A DNA stretch of 48,158 nucleotides from Planctomycetia bacterium (lineage in GTDB: Bacteria > Planctomycetota > UBA8108 > SXIK01), in NCBI GenBank assembly GCA_005772855.1, contig SXIK01000004.1:1-48158 (forward strand), given 5' to 3'. The notes beneath the pieces were generated by a model that saw nothing but the letters and a program-made list of their open reading frames with translations, had not been told where the DNA came from and did no database searches. Positions 15,081 to 23,534 of this stretch are shown here, piece by piece; the first letter of the stretch is position 1, and every line of letters begins with the position of its first letter. Both the position numbers and the translations under genes were made by a program.

Positions 15081-18068
15081 TCACCTGAAATTGAGGGGCG
15101 ATTTCCAGCTTCGCTTCAAATCCTTCAAAGACTCGGCCACAACGGGTCGACCGCTCAGACCGAGCACCCGCAGGATGTGATAGCTGACCGTCTCGCCAAT
15201 TTCGGCAGCCGGCAAGCCCTGGAGGGAGGCCAGCACTGCGTGGACCTGATCGGGTCGAACCTCCAGGAGGTACCTTGTGTTCGATTCGCTGAAGAGGATC
15301 GTATCGTCGCGTTCGCAACCGCCGCCCCCGGAGCCCCGGGGCACTCGATCCAGACGCACCTCGGCGCCGACGTCGCCCGCGAATGCCATCTCGCTCAGCG
15401 CCACCGCCAGACCTCCCTCGGAGAGGTCGTGGCACGAGAGCGCGAGGCCCTCGCGAATCACCCGGTGCACGGCTCGGTGCACCTCCAGCGCCAGGGGAAG
15501 GCGGAGGTCGGGGACATCGCCGCCCTCGACCCCCAAGTAGAGAAAATATTGGCTGCCTCCAAGCTCCTCGTGGGTCGAGCCAACCAGGACCAGCCGATTC
15601 CCCGGTCCCTTCAGGTCCATACTCACGAGGCGGTGGACGTCCTCGACGAGCGAGATCGAGGAGATCAAGAGCGTTGGCGGAATTGAGATCGTCCGGTCGC
15701 CCACCCGAAACTCGTTGTTGAGGCTGTCCTTTCCGGAGATAAACGGGGTCTTGAGGCCGACTGCCGCGGTGAAACAGCCACGGGCAGCCTCGACCAGCGT
15801 GCCGAGCGTCTCCGGGCGTGACGTGTTCCCCCAGCAAAAATTGTCGAGGATCGCCGTCCGGTCCGGGTCGCCTCCGGCCGCCACAACGTTGCGCACGGCC
15901 TCGTCAACGGCGCTGAGGGCCATGCGGTAGGGGTCGAGGTCGCCGTGGCGAGGATTGATGCCACATCCAAGCACGAGGCCCCGCCGGGATCCAAACCGGG
16001 GAGCAAACGCAACACCGTCGCCCGGCCCGTCCTCTTCAACACCCTGAAGCGGCTTCAAGACGCTGCGCCCCTGAACCTCGTGGTCGTACTGGCGAATGAT
16101 CCATTCCTTGGAGGCCACATTGGGGGCCGAAAGTATCCCGTGCAGGGCCTTACGGAGCGATTCGGGCGCCGTCCACACCGGCGCGGGGCGTTCCGGCGGA
16201 AAGTAGGTGGACTCCCTGAGGTTCCGTGGGCGGCCCTCGTGAAGAAAACGCATGTCGAGGTTGGAGACCTGGTGCCCCTCAAACTCAAGGACGAGCTGGC
16301 CCGTGCCGGAGAACTCGCCAAGGTCGGTGCACTCGACATCCTCGCTCGCCGCGAGGGCTTCGAGCTCCCTGGCTTTCTCGGGCGGTACAGCAAGCACCAT
16401 TCGCTCCTGCGCCTCGGAGATCCAGATCTCCCAGTACTTGAGACCCTCATACTTGAGCGGAACCCTGTCGAGTACGACCCGTGCGCCTGTCTCCGCCCCC
16501 ATCTCCCCGACAGCGCTCGAGAGCCCTCCGGCGCCGCAATCCGTGACGGACCTGAACAGCTCCCGGTCTCTCGCTTCCAGCAACACATCGAGGACTTTTT
16601 TCTCGGTGATGGCGTTCCCGATCTGCACCGCACCACTCGAGATCGTCTCCGAGTGCTCGGAGAGCTCAACCGACGAGAACGTCGCGCCGTGGATACCGTC
16701 ACGGCCCGTGCGACCGCCGAGGAGGTAAATCCGGTCACCCGGCGCAACGCGCTTGGCAATCCTGGAGCGAGGGATGATCCCCACCGAGCCACAGAAGACG
16801 AGCGGGTTGCCGACGTAGCGCCTGTCAAAGCAAACGGCACCGCTCGCGGTCGGAACTCCCATGCGGTTGCCGTAGTCGCGCACTCCACCCACGACGCCCC
16901 GAATGACGCGCATGGGGTGGAGCGCTCCTGGTGGGACCTCGCCATGTGGCAAGTCGGGCGGGCCGAAGCAGAAGACATCCGTATTGACGATCGGCTTCGC
17001 TCCGAGGCCCGTCCCGAGAGTATCTCGCAGGACGCCGCCGATTCCGGTGCCTGCGCCCCCATAGGGCTCAATCGCGGAGGGATGGTTGTGGGTCTCCACC
17101 TTGAACGTGACGGCGAACTCGTCGTCCAGGGCGATCACGCCCGCGTTGTCGACAAAAACGCTCAGGCACCAGGGCGCCGCGACCTCCTCGGTCGCGCGCC
17201 GAATGGTTTGCTTGAGAAGGTTATCAAAGCGGATTCCCTCGGGAAACTCGCGGCTGCGGTGGTCGATCGTGGCAGCGAGCGTCTTGTGGCAGCAGTGCTC
17301 GCTCCAGGTCTGCGCGATCGTCTCGAGCTCAACGTCGGACGGAGAGCGGCCAAGGCTCGCGAAGTGATCGCGGATGGACTGCATCTCCGCGAGGTTGAGG
17401 CTGAGCTGGCCATCGCGGCTGAGCCGGAGCAGGTCGTCGTCGCTCAGTTCCTGAAGCGGCACCTCGCGGCGGTCGAAGGGGGGCTTCGAGCCACGCAAAA
17501 AGGGCAAGATCGGCCGGGAGAGCTCGCCGGGAACGCGCCAGAAGACGGTCTCGATGGCCGGGTTCGAGAGAACCTTGTCGCCGAGGAGACGCCGCTCGAG
17601 AGGGCCCAGATGCCCCGTGAGCGTGTAGCGGACCGCGGTCCGCACTCGCACACCGTGAACCCCGAGATCGCAGAGGCCCTCGATGAGCGAAGCCTCGACG
17701 GGATCCATCACCCCCGGCTTCTTGAGGACGGTGGCCTCGAAGGAACCTTCGAGGAGCGCGGCACCGCGAACGTCGCGGGGACCCAGAACTTGAAAATCCT
17801 GAACGACCGGATCCGAGAGCAGGACCCGGCTCACGCTCTCGACCCGATCCCGCTCGAGCGCATCGCCCTCGAGGTAGTAAACGTCGGAAACGCCGACCCT
17901 GGCCAGCAAGGGGCCCGAGTGGCCCCCCCCCGAGCAAGAGCTTGCAAGAAAGCTCTCGACCTGATGCTTGAGGGAGGTAGAGCGGGGATCCAGGTAACCT
18001 GCGCGCCAGGTGACAAGGACTTCGTAAAGTTCGTAAAGAGGGGCTTCGGCGGGGGCCAGGGAGGTCAT
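15081..18068 (-). CDS. purL: Phosphoribosylformylglycinamidine synthase PurL with N-terminal PurS-like pair
   Basis: A 995-residue FGAM synthase (fourth step of purine synthesis). After ATG 18068 come two PurS-like units, one ending LLSDPVVQDFQVLG and the second starting ATVLKKPGVMDP and ending VLSNPAIETVFW. Then follow a linker, two AIR-synthase-type domain pairs with TWSEHCCHKT, KVETHNHPSAIEPYGGAGTG and FISGKDSLNNEF, and a C-terminal domain. The amidotransferase is a separate gene (purQ), so the architecture lies between small PurL+PurS+PurQ and the single large PurL. The open frame extends to 18161, but that part lies in repeat copy B. No separate purS is seen, consistent with the fusion. 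Confidence 0.93.
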   Translation of the reverse strand: MTSLAPAEAPLYELYEVLVTWRAGYLDPRSTSLKHQVESFLASSCSGGGHSGPLLARVGVSDVYYLEGDALERDRVESVSRVLLSDPVVQDFQVLGPRDVRGAALLEGSFEATVLKKPGVMDPVEASLIEGLCDLGVHGVRVRTAVRYTLTGHLGPLERRLLGDKVLSNPAIETVFWRVPGELSRPILPFLRGSKPPFDRREVPLQELSDDDLLRLSRDGQLSLNLAEMQSIRDHFASLGRSPSDVELETIAQTWSEHCCHKTLAATIDHRSREFPEGIRFDNLLKQTIRRATEEVAAPWCLSVFVDNAGVIALDDEFAVTFKVETHNHPSAIEPYGGAGTGIGGVLRDTLGTGLGAKPIVNTDVFCFGPPDLPHGEVPPGALHPMRVIRGVVGGVRDYGNRMGVPTASGAVCFDRRYVGNPLVFCGSVGIIPRSRIAKRVAPGDRIYLLGGRTGRDGIHGATFSSVELSEHSETISSGAVQIGNAITEKKVLDVLLEARDRELFRSVTDCGAGGLSSAVGEMGAETGARVVLDRVPLKYEGLKYWEIWISEAQERMVLAVPPEKARELEALAASEDVECTDLGEFSGTGQLVLEFEGHQVSNLDMRFLHEGRPRNLRESTYFPPERPAPVWTAPESLRKALHGILSAPNVASKEWIIRQYDHEVQGRSVLKPLQGVEEDGPGDGVAFAPRFGSRRGLVLGCGINPRHGDLDPYRMALSAVDEAVRNVVAAGGDPDRTAILDNFCWGNTSRPETLGTLVEAARGCFTAAVGLKTPFISGKDSLNNEFRVGDRTISIPPTLLISSISLVEDVHRLVSMDLKGPGNRLVLVGSTHEELGGSQYFLYLGVEGGDVPDLRLPLALEVHRAVHRVIREGLALSCHDLSEGGLAVALSEMAFAGDVGAEVRLDRVPRGSGGGGCERDDTILFSESNTRYLLEVRPDQVHAVLASLQGLPAAEIGETVSYHILRVLGLSGRPVVAESLKDLKRSWKSPLNFR

Positions 18069-18123
18069 GGTGAATGAATTGGCTGAGGTGCGGCTTGTTG
18101 CAATGCGGGCTGAAGCTTCTGAA

Positions 18124-18412
18124 TATACTCTGCGCGGCCATGATTGGAACATCCTGGCCAACGCTCCCTCGACATCGGCGCCGGAGGCGCCCGGCGCTTA
18201 TCGACCTCCGAGCAGTGGGAGCAGGGCGACCAGGGCGGGAGCCCTGACGTCTGGAGCCGACGCACACCGCGAAGCGGTCGCCGCCGAGAGCCTGGCCCTG
18301 AGGCGCACGCGCAACCTGCGATGGGAGGGGGCCCGGGGCGAACGCGCAGCGCGAGACGGAGGGCTGCCGCCAGGCGGCCAATACGGGGGAGGTCTTCCCT
18401 TCGCGGGGAGTA
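18124..18412 (+). repeat. Promoter-linked structured repeat, copy B (longest)
   Basis: Head: TATACT (18124-18129), GCGCGGCCATGATTGGAACA, CATCCTGGCCAACGCTCCCT, GGCGCCGGAGGCGCC. An internal section of about 170 nt follows that is partly deleted in copies A and C; one part of it (CGGCGCTTATCGA onward) aligns with copy C and another (AGGCGCACGCG) with copy A. Tail: CCGCCAGGCGGCC, GGGGGA, and a hairpin of CTTCCC (18394-18399) and GGGGAG (18405-18410) around TTCGC. It lies between divergent purL and accA. The remaining 18413-18610 shows no gene but holds the accA promoter candidate. Confidence 0.75.
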
Positions 18413-18472
18413 CACCTGGGACTCATGGCGCGCTGAGCGGGGACTGGAGCAACCGACCCTACTTTTTCCTCC

Positions 18473-18500
18473 TTGCATCCGCGCCCGGTGTTCTTAATAT
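18473..18500 (+). promoter_or_regulatory. Candidate accA promoter
   Basis: TTGCAT (18473-18478) and TAATAT (18495-18500) are separated by 16 bp. Transcription would begin near 18507, leaving about 104 nt before ATG 18611. Copy B upstream carries its own TATACT, so accA may have two start sites. Confidence 0.45.
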
Positions 18501-18610
18501 GACTCGCGCTCGGACCTTCATGTATCCTGCTGGTGGCAAGAAGCTTCGGGGACTTCATTGCTTTTCTGCCCCCGGGCCCCTATCGCAGCCTGGACAAACG
18601 ACGAACCATA

Positions 18611-19615
18611 ATGGCGCAGCAAAACATTCGAGGTGGACTGGACTTTGAGGCCCCGATCCTTGAGCTTGAAAACAAGATCGAGGAGCTGAGAAGCTTCTCG
18701 CAGACGACGCAGGTCGACCTCTCCGATCAGATCGAGAAGCTTCTCGAACGCTGTAACGAAAAGAAGCGAGCCATCTTCGCGAATCTCTCGCCCTGGCAAA
18801 AGGTGCTCACGGCCCGCCACCCGCGCCGCCCGCTGTCGAGCGACTACCTGCAGCTCATGATGGATGACTTCGTCGAGCTCTTTGGTGACCGCTCGTTCCG
18901 CGATGACCCGTCCATCGTTACCGGCTTTGGGCGCCTCGGGGGTCACAAGGTCTGTGTCGTGGGCCACCGCAAGGGCAAGGACACCGCCGAAAAGCTCGCC
19001 TGCTACTTTGGTTGTTCCCACCCGGAGGGCTACCGCAAGGCCCTTGTCAAGATGCAGCTTGCCGACAAGTTCGGTATCCCCATCATCACTTTGATCAACA
19101 CCCCTGGAGCCTACCCAGGCGTGGGCGCCGAGGAGCGCGGGCAGGCCTTCATTATCGCGAAAAATCTGATGGAGATGGCCCGGCTGCGTGTTCCCATCAT
19201 CTGTACGGTCATAGGCGAAGGCGGCAGCGGCGGCGCCCTCGGGATCGGCGTGGGGAACCGCAATCTCATGTTGGAGCACAGCTACTATTCGGTGATCTCG
19301 CCGGAGGGTTGCTCCGCAATTCTCTGGAAGAATACGGAGTTCAAGGAGAGGGCTGCCGAGATCCTGAAGCTCACGGCAGAGGACCTCCTGGGCTTTGGGA
19401 TTATCGACGAGATTGTGCCCGAGCCGCCTGGCGGAGCCCACCGGGAACCGGTGCGTGCCGCCCAGAGCCTGAAGGAGGCGATCCTCCGGCACCTCCGGGA
19501 GCTCGAAAAACTCTCCGGCGAGGACCTCGTGAAGGCTCGTTACCAGAAACTGAAGCGGATGGGCGTGTATGAAGAAGAGACCGCAGGCCTGCTATCCCTT
19601 GCCGGGAGCGCCTGA
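18611..19615 (+). CDS. accA: Acetyl-CoA carboxylase carboxyltransferase subunit alpha
   Basis: A 334-residue subunit that, with AccD, moves the carboxyl group from biotin to acetyl-CoA to make malonyl-CoA for fatty acid synthesis. Visible: DFEAPILELENKIEELR at the N-terminus, TARHPRRPLSSDYL, IPIITLINTPGAYPGVGAEE, EGGSGGALGIGVGN and the SYYSVISPEGCSAILWK segment, all typical. ATG 18611 is taken as the start since the frame upstream is not family-like. No accD, accB or accC is in the window. Confidence 0.95.
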   Translation: MAQQNIRGGLDFEAPILELENKIEELRSFSQTTQVDLSDQIEKLLERCNEKKRAIFANLSPWQKVLTARHPRRPLSSDYLQLMMDDFVELFGDRSFRDDPSIVTGFGRLGGHKVCVVGHRKGKDTAEKLACYFGCSHPEGYRKALVKMQLADKFGIPIITLINTPGAYPGVGAEERGQAFIIAKNLMEMARLRVPIICTVIGEGGSGGALGIGVGNRNLMLEHSYYSVISPEGCSAILWKNTEFKERAAEILKLTAEDLLGFGIIDEIVPEPPGGAHREPVRAAQSLKEAILRHLRELEKLSGEDLVKARYQKLKRMGVYEEETAGLLSLAGSA

Positions 19616-19892
19616 GGATCCTCGCGGGGCACGTCAACGGACTGCCGAGGGGAATGCAGGGAGGGCATTGCTGGGAGCCTTCGGTGTCAGCAGCCTGTTA
19701 ACCACCTCCTACCTGAGCCCAATGCCTTGCCGGTGGCCGGAGCAATGGCCGCGACAGCCTCAACAGGAGCTCCTCGCCCGTCAACTTGTGCCTTCCCCGG
19801 GCCCAGGAAATCGCTACAATAAGCTCTCCCTGAGGGGCCTCCGTGAGAGCATGGAGCCTTCCGCGAAACCCTGTCGAGGAGCCAACAACTCA

Positions 19893-21872
19893 ATGCCGTT
19901 TCAGCTTGTAATGACTCACCGAAGATTTTCCCTCTGCCTGGCGATGGCTCTCGTCCTTCATTCCACTCCCGGATGCGACGGTGACTCCTCCACGTCCAAG
20001 ACCAAGCCTGGCGAGGATTCCTCCAAGCTTCAGGGCTCAGTGGACGAGCTCCTCGAGCAAGTGAAGAAGGGGGGGGCGCAGAAGTCGAGCCCCGAGGAAA
20101 TGGAAAAGATCGCTTCGTTCCTCGACAAGGCCGCGGTAGCCTCCGAAAAGGGCAAGGCGACCGAGGTCTCGAAGAATTTGAGACTCGCCGAGAAGGCACT
20201 GAAATCCATCGCCGCGGAGCAGGAGAAAGTCCAGGAAGCCGCCAAGGCGCTGGAGCCCTTGAAGACAGCGGCCGAGGACGCCAAGAAACAGGCGGACGCG
20301 CAAAGAGCAGCGCAAAATGCTCCGGAAACCTACCAGCGAGGCCTGGACGCGTTGGCAAAAGCCAAGGAAGCCGCTGCAAAGCGTACCCCGGCCTCCTTGC
20401 CTCAGGCGCAGAGCCACTATACGCGCGCCGAGGAAAGCTTTCAGGAGGCGGCGCAGTCGGCGAAGGAGAACGAGCTTGCGCGGCTCGAGGCTGAAGAGGA
20501 GAAGAAAGCCATGCTCGTCCAGAAAGCGAAGGCCACGGAGAAGGACGCGGAGCACAAGGCTGCGGTCGAATGGAACCTCGCAGGTCAGAACGAGCGCCAG
20601 GCCGATCGACAGCTCTCAAGGGGCGATTTTGCCTCCGCCAGGGAGACCTTCAAGGTGACCCAGTCTCAGTACGCCGAAGCCCTCCAGGCCCTCCTCAGAA
20701 GCGAGGAGGAGGCCTCCCGGAACAAGCCGGTGGCGGACAGTCAGCTCGCGGCGCAGCAGCCGGAGCCCAGTACGCTCCAGACGCCCCCAGGCGAGCCCAA
20801 CTCGACCCAGGCATCGACACCCGAACCCGCCGTGACCGTGCAGCAGCCGGTGAAAGCCGCAGTGCCGACTTCGACAGCGAGTATCAACTTCCCGGAGAAC
20901 TTCGATCCCGCCGCCCCGTACCTGAAGCAGGAACTCGACAGCGAGGACGAGGAGTTTCTGCTCATGAACTTCGCAAAACTTTGCCCCTCCGGCAGGCTCG
21001 AGTACGATCACTTCAGCGCAGCGGCGTCGATCGACTACACGGTCGGTGATGATGTCCAGAAGGACGTCACCTTTCCTGACCCTACCATGAAGAAGACCCA
21101 CGTCCTCTTCAAGACGCCCGCGGCGCCAGGCGCAAAACCGCTCGACGCCGCGCAAAGGAGACAGCAGTCGGCCTTTAGTTTTCAGGGCAACACGAAGGGC
21201 ATGATTCTCTTCCCCATACCCTTCCGTTTTTACTGCCGAGTCGATTTTTTCATGCAGGTCCACGTCATGGATCAGGCCAACAATTTCAGCGTTCTTGTCA
21301 TGAATACGCCGGGGAAAGGCGGTTACATGACCGACTGGTGCCGCACCGGAACCACGACGGCACTCAGCTCAAAAGGTATTCCGCCAGCATTCCTGAAGTC
21401 ATCCAACGACTGGTTCGACAAGCTCCATCAGAAGCCCATGCTGGTTCAGTACGTGCTCACCACGCCCAAGACGGGAACACTCACCAACGTATACAACAAT
21501 GAGGAAGGCGCCAGTGAGCTGGAGGACAAGCTAACCGTCAAGCTGTCCACGGCCCAGTACAGCCGGGGCAAGGTGGGCTTCAAATGGAACCGTGTCAAGT
21601 TTTCGGTCATCGGCCTTCGCATCACAGGCCTACTGGACAAGCAAGCGGCCGTCGATATGCTACGCACCAAGCTCAAGGTCAAGAAGAGCACCCCGAGCAA
21701 GGGGAAAACGGAGGACAAGTCGCAGCCGAGTGACAAGGAAAAGGCCGGCGACAACCCGGCCGCCCCCCCGAGCGAGGGAGAAGGTGAAACTGACGGTGGA
21801 GAAACCATCAAAAAGTCAGCCGATGCTTCGAAGAAGCCCGGCCCTGGCGAAAAAGGCGGCTTCGACTTCTGA
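19893..21872 (+). CDS. Uncharacterised coiled-coil lipoprotein
   Basis: A 659-residue predicted lipoprotein of unknown function. A signal peptide ends in a lipobox STPGC with C28. Residues about 45-280 are Ala/Glu/Lys-rich and look like a long coiled coil with TPR-like helical stretches; residues 285-330 are a Pro/Thr/Ser linker; residues about 331-590 form a globular, beta-rich-looking domain (for example YCRVDFFMQVHVMDQANNF and MTDWCRTGTTTAL), vaguely like LamG/laminin-type lectin folds, which I cannot confirm; the tail is Lys/Glu/Pro-rich and ends GGFDF. Start 19893 has GAGGAG 11 nt upstream; ATG 19911 is an alternative closer to the usual signal-peptide length. A TACAAT at 19815-19820 may be its -10. 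The frame is open upstream into accA, but that part is not protein-like. Confidence 0.7.
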   Translation: MPFQLVMTHRRFSLCLAMALVLHSTPGCDGDSSTSKTKPGEDSSKLQGSVDELLEQVKKGGAQKSSPEEMEKIASFLDKAAVASEKGKATEVSKNLRLAEKALKSIAAEQEKVQEAAKALEPLKTAAEDAKKQADAQRAAQNAPETYQRGLDALAKAKEAAAKRTPASLPQAQSHYTRAEESFQEAAQSAKENELARLEAEEEKKAMLVQKAKATEKDAEHKAAVEWNLAGQNERQADRQLSRGDFASARETFKVTQSQYAEALQALLRSEEEASRNKPVADSQLAAQQPEPSTLQTPPGEPNSTQASTPEPAVTVQQPVKAAVPTSTASINFPENFDPAAPYLKQELDSEDEEFLLMNFAKLCPSGRLEYDHFSAAASIDYTVGDDVQKDVTFPDPTMKKTHVLFKTPAAPGAKPLDAAQRRQQSAFSFQGNTKGMILFPIPFRFYCRVDFFMQVHVMDQANNFSVLVMNTPGKGGYMTDWCRTGTTTALSSKGIPPAFLKSSNDWFDKLHQKPMLVQYVLTTPKTGTLTNVYNNEEGASELEDKLTVKLSTAQYSRGKVGFKWNRVKFSVIGLRITGLLDKQAAVDMLRTKLKVKKSTPSKGKTEDKSQPSDKEKAGDNPAAPPSEGEGETDGGETIKKSADASKKPGPGEKGGFDF

Positions 21873-21932
21873 GTGCCTTGAGCGTCAACCCAACGCAAAC
21901 ACTCCGAGTGGTGTGAGGAAGACGCCTGCCGG

Positions 21933-23069
21933 ATGACTCAAACACCCTCCCTGGAACGTACGTGCCTGGCCGACGAACACCTCCGTCTGGGCGCCCAGAT
22001 GGTCGACTTCCACGGGTGGGAGATGCCAGTACGGTATGGCAGCATCCCGGAAGAGCACCTGAAAGTTCGCCTCTCATCTGGGCTCTTTGACCTTTGCCAC
22101 ATGGGGCGTCTCGAGATTACGGGTGCCGATGCAGCCCTGTGGATCAATCGAGTCCTTAGCAACGACTACGATGCGCTCAAGCCGGGTGATGCTCGATACT
22201 CGCTCATCTGCAATGAGGGCGGGACGGTCCTGGAGGACGTGATCGTCTACAAGCTGCCGGAGCCGGCCCTGAGCTCGATCCTGCTCGTGGTTAACGCCTC
22301 AAACCGCCCCACGGTTCTTCAATGGATGCAGGCGCAAAAAGGTTCCCTCGAAGCGAAACTGGTGGATCGATCGATTGACCTCGCCATGATCTCCATTCAA
22401 GGGCCTCAATCGGTAAGGATCCTTCCTGCGTGCCTGGAGAAGTCCGATCTGCCACTGGAGGCCATGAAGTACTACTCGATCACGCACGCTCAGGTGCTGG
22501 GCAAGTCCGCCTGGGTGGCCCGCACGGGCTACACGGGCGAAGACGGCTTTGAGGTCTATCTCGAGTCAGGCGATGCCCCGACATTCTGGAGGCAACTTCT
22601 GGAAGTTGGCGGCAACCGGATAGCGCCGATCGGCCTTGGCGCTCGAGATACGCTACGTCTGGAAGCCGGCATGCCGCTGTATGGGCACGAGCTTGACTTG
22701 ACAGTCGATCCGTTCGAGGCAGGACTCGGGTTCGCCGTCAAGCTCGAGAAGGCCGTGCCCTTCGTGGGCCAGGAAGCACTCCGGGCGCGCAAGGCCGCCG
22801 GCCCGGCGCGCAAGCTCACGGGGTTCAAGGTGCAGTCGAAACGACCCGTGCGGCAGGGCATGAAGATCCTGGGGCCAGCGGGAGAAGTCGGATCCGTGAC
22901 GAGCGGTGCACCGTCCCCCACGATGGGCTGCCCCATCGCCATGGGTTACTTGCAGACGGGCCTGAATTCGGAGGAGCTCTCGCTGCTCAAGGCGGACGTG
23001 AGAGGCCACCTGGAACCCCTCGAGGTCGTGCCGCTACCCTTCTACTCGCGGACGAGAAAGAAAAAGTGA
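21933..23069 (+). CDS. gcvT: Glycine cleavage system T protein (aminomethyltransferase)
   Basis: A 378-residue tetrahydrofolate-dependent enzyme that releases ammonia and methylene-THF from the aminomethyl group carried by GcvH. Visible: QMVDFHGWEMPVRYGSIPEE near the N-terminus, FDLCHMGRLEITG, the ARTGYTGEDGFEVY segment near residue 195, GLGARDTLRLEAGMPLYGHE, and the C-terminal beta-barrel with MGCPIAMGYL. It opens the operon gcvT-gcvH-gcvPA-gcvPB, starting 60 nt after the lipoprotein gene. I see no glycine riboswitch ahead of it. A strong hairpin follows its stop. Confidence 0.95.
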   Translation: MTQTPSLERTCLADEHLRLGAQMVDFHGWEMPVRYGSIPEEHLKVRLSSGLFDLCHMGRLEITGADAALWINRVLSNDYDALKPGDARYSLICNEGGTVLEDVIVYKLPEPALSSILLVVNASNRPTVLQWMQAQKGSLEAKLVDRSIDLAMISIQGPQSVRILPACLEKSDLPLEAMKYYSITHAQVLGKSAWVARTGYTGEDGFEVYLESGDAPTFWRQLLEVGGNRIAPIGLGARDTLRLEAGMPLYGHELDLTVDPFEAGLGFAVKLEKAVPFVGQEALRARKAAGPARKLTGFKVQSKRPVRQGMKILGPAGEVGSVTSGAPSPTMGCPIAMGYLQTGLNSEELSLLKADVRGHLEPLEVVPLPFYSRTRKKK

Positions 23070-23071
23070 GA

Positions 23072-23098
23072 CAGGAACCGCCGATCCGGCGGTTCCTG
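23072..23098 (+). other. Strong intercistronic hairpin between gcvT and gcvH
   Basis: CAGGAACCGCCG (23072-23083) and CGGCGGTTCCTG (23087-23098) are perfect reverse complements around a 3-nt ATC. No T-run follows, so an intrinsic terminator is unlikely. It more likely stabilises or processes the operon message or tunes the amounts of GcvT and the downstream genes. Confidence 0.8.
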
Positions 23099-23144
23099 GC
23101 GTGTTGAAGGTCAATATTTCAAAGCAAATAGAGGACTATGTCAC

Positions 23145-23534
23145 ATGTCGCGCCCAGCGAACTTGAAGTACACCCGCTCGCATGAGTGGGTCCGCGTGGA
23201 AGGAGACGTGGCCACCGTTGGGATCACGGACCATGCAGTCGAGCAACTCAGCGACCTTGCGTTCGTGGACCTGCCCAGGAAGGGCGCGAAGGCTGAAAAA
23301 GACCAGCGATTTGGCGAGATCGAATCGACGAAGTCCGTCAGTGACCTCATCGCACCCCTCTCGGGAGAAATTTTCGACGTCAACACGGAGGTCATCGAAA
23401 ACCTACAACTCATATCGCTCTCTCCCTTCGACGAAGGCTGGCTGATTCGCGTGCGAATTTCGAATCCAGCGGAGCTCAAGAGCCTCTTGAGCGCCGAGGA
23501 TTACGCCGAGCAGCTGAAGCACGAGGAACACTGA
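23145..23534 (+). CDS. gcvH: Glycine cleavage system H protein (lipoyl carrier)
   Basis: A 129-residue lipoylated shuttle that carries the aminomethyl group between GcvP and GcvT. Visible: RSHEWVRVEGDVATVGITDH at the N-terminus, LAFVDLPRKG, and the lipoylated K63 in GEIESTKSVSDL. GAGGA lies about 10 nt before the ATG. It is followed without a gap by gcvPA: stop and start share one base (TGATG). Confidence 0.96.
   Translation: MSRPANLKYTRSHEWVRVEGDVATVGITDHAVEQLSDLAFVDLPRKGAKAEKDQRFGEIESTKSVSDLIAPLSGEIFDVNTEVIENLQLISLSPFDEGWLIRVRISNPAELKSLLSAEDYAEQLKHEEH

Noticed and set aside
15945-18077. A 710-codon open frame on the plus strand
   Set aside because: Antisense to purL, which is unmistakable; the antisense protein is rich in Arg, Glu and Gly with no motif.
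19569-19892. Longer start of the lipoprotein inside accA
   Set aside because: It would bury the signal peptide and lipobox more than 130 residues into the protein.
21873-21932. Glycine riboswitch ahead of gcvT
   Set aside because: Only 60 nt separate the genes and no riboswitch core is visible.
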